Source: an uncultured Chlorobiaceae bacterium (GTDB lineage: Bacteria; Bacteroidota; Chlorobiia; Chlorobiales; Chlorobiaceae). Taken from it: a DNA stretch of 8,873 nucleotides. Shown here piece by piece: positions 7,228 through 8,873 of this stretch. The translations under genes were made by a program, and so were the position numbers. Positions within the stretch are counted from its first letter, which is position 1. Every line of letters begins with the position of its first letter. The notes beneath the pieces were generated by a model. That model saw nothing but the letters and a program-made list of their open reading frames with translations, ran no database searches and was not told the DNA's origin. The stretch covers positions 1-8,873 of the forward strand of contig CAIQSY010000228.1 in assembly GCA_903874585.1 (NCBI GenBank). Reading direction: 5' to 3'.

Positions 7228-8505
7228 ATGATTATTGATCTTGATTTCGACCGCCACCACATCTGGCACCCCTACACCTCAATAACGAATCCGACGCCAG
7301 TTTATCCCGTTGTGAAGGCTGAGAATGTTTTTCTTTTGCTGGAAGATGGGCGGCGGCTGATTGATGGCATGTCTTCATGGTGGGCGGCAATTCATGGCTA
7401 CAATCATCCTGTGCTGAACATCGCCATGATAGAGCAGTTGCAAAAGATGAGCCACGTCATGTTCGGCGGACTTACCCACGAGCCTGCAGTAAGGCTTGCG
7501 AAACAGTTGCTTGCCATCACGCCGGAGCCGTTGCAAAAGCTCTTTTTCAGCGATTCAGGTTCTGTAGCCGTTGAAGTTGCCATCAAAATGGCGATCCAGT
7601 ACTGGGCTGCGATTGGGCGATCATCGAAAAAACGGCTGCTCGCCCTCCACTCCGGCTATCACGGCGACACCTTTGCCGCCATGTCAGTCTGCGATCCGGT
7701 GACAGGTATGCACTCGCTCTTCAAGGGAACCATAACCGAGCAGTACTTTGCCGAATCGCCCGTTTGCCGCTTTGACGAGCCATGCAGCGACGACGATATT
7801 GCCGATCTGCGCATGAAGCTTGAACGCCACCACGAGCAGATTGCCGCGGTGATTGTTGAGCCAATTGTACAGGGTGCAGGCGGAATGCGCTTTTACTCGC
7901 CACACTATCTCCAGCGGCTGCGCGCACTCTGCGACACCTACGATGTGCTGCTGATTTTTGATGAAATTGCCACCGGCTTCGGGCGTACCGGCAAGCTCTT
8001 TGCGCTCGAACATGCCGCCGTTGTGCCCGATATTCTCTGCCTCGGCAAAGCGCTCACCGGCGGCTACATGACGCTTGCCGCCACGCTCACCACCGACAAT
8101 GTCGCCAACGTCATCTGTTCAGGAGCGCCCGGTCTCTTCATGCACGGACCAACCTTTATGGCAAATCCACTCGCCTGTGCTGTCGCCTCCGCAAACATCC
8201 GCCTGCTCCAAAGCTACGACTGGCAAGCCTCCGTACTCCGAATTGAAGCCGCACTGCGCGAAGGGTTAGAGCCTTGTCGCGATTTACCTTATGTTACTGA
8301 TGTGCGTGTGCTTGGCGCAATTGGCGTTATTGAGCTGCGCTGGCCAGTTAATTTGCCCGTCATCCAGCGAAAATTCGTCGAACACGGCGTATGGGTGCGC
8401 CCTTTCGGCAAGTTGGTCTATCTCATGCCACCCTTCATCATGGACGACGAAGAGCTTCGCCTGCTGACCACTGCGGTGTGCGATGTGGTTGGGATGGCGA
8501 AATAA
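7228..8505 (+). CDS. bioA: Adenosylmethionine-8-amino-7-oxononanoate aminotransferase (DAPA synthase)
   Basis: BioA is a class III PLP aminotransferase that converts KAPA to DAPA, using S-adenosylmethionine as the unusual amino donor. The 425-residue protein aligns with E. coli BioA closely enough that several key residues keep the same number: Tyr144 (SGYHGD), Asp147, Asp245 (FDEIATGFGRTG), Schiff-base Lys274 (LGKALTGGYM) and Arg391 (VWVRPFGKLVY). WHPYTS near the N-terminus supplies Tyr16 (E. coli Tyr17), and MSSWWAAIHGYNHP is fully typical. These residues support SAM rather than lysine as donor. ATG 7228 gives the normal N-terminus; an in-frame ATG at 7132 would run through the end of bioD. 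It is the last gene of the cluster. No intrinsic terminator is evident directly after its stop. Confidence 0.97.
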   Translation: MIIDLDFDRHHIWHPYTSITNPTPVYPVVKAENVFLLLEDGRRLIDGMSSWWAAIHGYNHPVLNIAMIEQLQKMSHVMFGGLTHEPAVRLAKQLLAITPEPLQKLFFSDSGSVAVEVAIKMAIQYWAAIGRSSKKRLLALHSGYHGDTFAAMSVCDPVTGMHSLFKGTITEQYFAESPVCRFDEPCSDDDIADLRMKLERHHEQIAAVIVEPIVQGAGGMRFYSPHYLQRLRALCDTYDVLLIFDEIATGFGRTGKLFALEHAAVVPDILCLGKALTGGYMTLAATLTTDNVANVICSGAPGLFMHGPTFMANPLACAVASANIRLLQSYDWQASVLRIEAALREGLEPCRDLPYVTDVRVLGAIGVIELRWPVNLPVIQRKFVEHGVWVRPFGKLVYLMPPFIMDDEELRLLTTAVCDVVGMAK

Positions 8506-8598
8506 TTATCCGCAAAAAACATCAATGCTGCCGGTGATGCACATCATCCATTCTTTACCTCCTTCATGCGTTTGCGTGCCATACCTGATTCCACGCTT

Positions 8599-8695
8599 AA
8601 AAAAGCACGCCTCGATACGGGCTAACGCCCTACTCGGCGACCAGAATTCGTGCAAGCTATCGGTCACTGAGTTAAGCCGAAGGCTGTATCGAAGT
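8599..8695 (-). terminator. Possible leftward terminator formed by the repeat pair
   Basis: On the minus strand the A/B inverted pair would fold into a long imperfect stem. It is followed after 4 nt by six T residues (A-run at 8599-8604 on the plus strand). This could end transcripts leaving the leftward transposase gene. There is no T-run in the rightward direction, so it is a weaker candidate for ending the bio operon. Confidence 0.35.
8609..8695. repeat. Inverted pair of 34-nt REP-like units
   Basis: Unit A (8609-8642) and unit B (8662-8695) face each other across a 19-nt spacer. The reverse complement of A matches B without gaps at 22 of 34 positions, including the shared ends GGTC and GTATCGA. 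Each unit also has its own small hairpin: GGGC-TAAC-GCCC in A (8619-8630) and AGCC-GAA-GGCT in B (8674-8684). The style (GGTCnnnGAGTnn...GTATCGAnG) recalls intergenic repeats I associate with Chlorobi and Bacteroidetes genomes; that link is from memory. The rest of the gene-free stretch 8506-8746 shows no credible gene. Confidence 0.6.
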
Positions 8696-8736
8696 TCCCT
8701 CACAGCCGCTCTCCTCAAACCTTGTTCTTGCTCCAG

Positions 8737-8873
8737 TAGTGTCCGGTTAAAATAAAGAGAGCTGTGCAACAGGATCCCGCACTTTTTGCAGTGAGCGTTC
8801 ATCCAAAGACAAAATATCAATAAGCAATCGTTGCTCCATGAGCACAGACGCGATCATTCTTGTCAAAACCTGC
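8737..8873 (-). mobile_element. End of an insertion sequence, probably IS4 type (partial)
   Basis: A terminal-inverted-repeat-like sequence, TAGTGTCCGGTTAAAAT, starts at 8737 on the plus strand. It abuts and overlaps the stop codon of a leftward ORF that runs off the window. A transposase stop embedded in an end reading TTTTAACCGGACACTA on the minus strand is an arrangement I associate with IS4-family (ISPepr1-like) elements. The other end, target duplication and element length are outside the window. Confidence 0.5.
8747..8873 (-). CDS. C-terminal fragment of a probable transposase (5' end outside window)
   Basis: The minus strand is open from the window edge to a TAA at 8747-8749, giving 41 codons. 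They begin QVLTRMIASVLMEQ, continue with a leucine-rich helix-like run and end VAQLSLF. The ending (…QLxLF then stop, inside the element's terminal repeat) resembles IS4-family DDE transposases of the ISPepr1 group. No catalytic residue is included, so the family call rests on the tail and the adjoining IS-end-like sequence. It could be another protein that merely ends here. Confidence 0.42.
   Translation of the reverse strand, partial: QVLTRMIASVLMEQRLLIDILSLDERSLQKVRDPVAQLSLF

Noticed and set aside
8515..8540. Terminator directly after bioA
   Set aside because: CATCA and TGATG could pair around a 10-nt loop, but the stem is short and no T-run follows.
8506..8820. 104-codon minus-strand open frame downstream of bioA
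   Set aside because: It runs through the REP-like pair and the IS end in a different frame from the transposase tail; composition and position argue against a real gene.
1..8873. CRISPR array, tRNA, rRNA or riboswitch
   Set aside because: No regularly spaced repeats, cloverleaf-like sequence or recognisable riboswitch core was seen on either strand.

Overview
The window looks like chromosomal DNA from a green sulfur bacterium (Chlorobi; Chlorobium/Pelodictyon type). The main reasons are the gene order bioB-bioF-bioG-bioC-bioD-bioA, the use of BioG as the pimeloyl-ACP esterase, an anaerobe-type BioB, and a cell-wall amidase with the domain layout usual in that phylum. Base composition is roughly balanced. 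The taxon is an inference from protein character; no species is claimed.

Layout, all on the + strand up to about 8.5 kb. (1) 90-1643 is an AmiC-type N-acetylmuramoyl-L-alanine amidase. Its N-terminus is odd: coding-like sequence continues upstream of the first ATG but is cut by an in-frame TAA at 51-53, so the expected signal peptide is not intact in this reading. (2) 1787-2773 is birA, biotin-protein ligase with an N-terminal winged helix. (3) 2849-8505 is a compact biotin operon, bioB-bioF-bioG-bioC-bioD-bioA, with junctions of 12 nt, 3 nt, a 16-nt overlap, a 4-nt ATGA overlap and 13 nt. (4) 8506-8746 is gene-free and holds a pair of inverted 34-nt REP-like units (8609-8642 and 8662-8695) that could end leftward transcription. 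(5) 8737-8873 is the end of what is probably an IS4-type insertion sequence, with the last 41 codons of a leftward transposase running off the window.

The genes form one pathway. BioC methylates malonyl-ACP so that fatty-acid synthesis can extend it; BioG removes the methyl ester from pimeloyl-ACP; BioF, BioA, BioD and BioB then make KAPA, DAPA, dethiobiotin and biotin. BirA attaches the biotin to its target proteins and could also sense it, although no BirA-like operator is visible in front of bioB.

Most of the window is a conventional biotin locus. The best points for a second look are the BioB auxiliary-cluster residues, which differ from E. coli BioB and fit the recently described Type II (4Fe-5S) biotin synthases; the interrupted amidase N-terminus; and the REP-like pair beside an IS end. 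No unknown defence or other novel system was seen.
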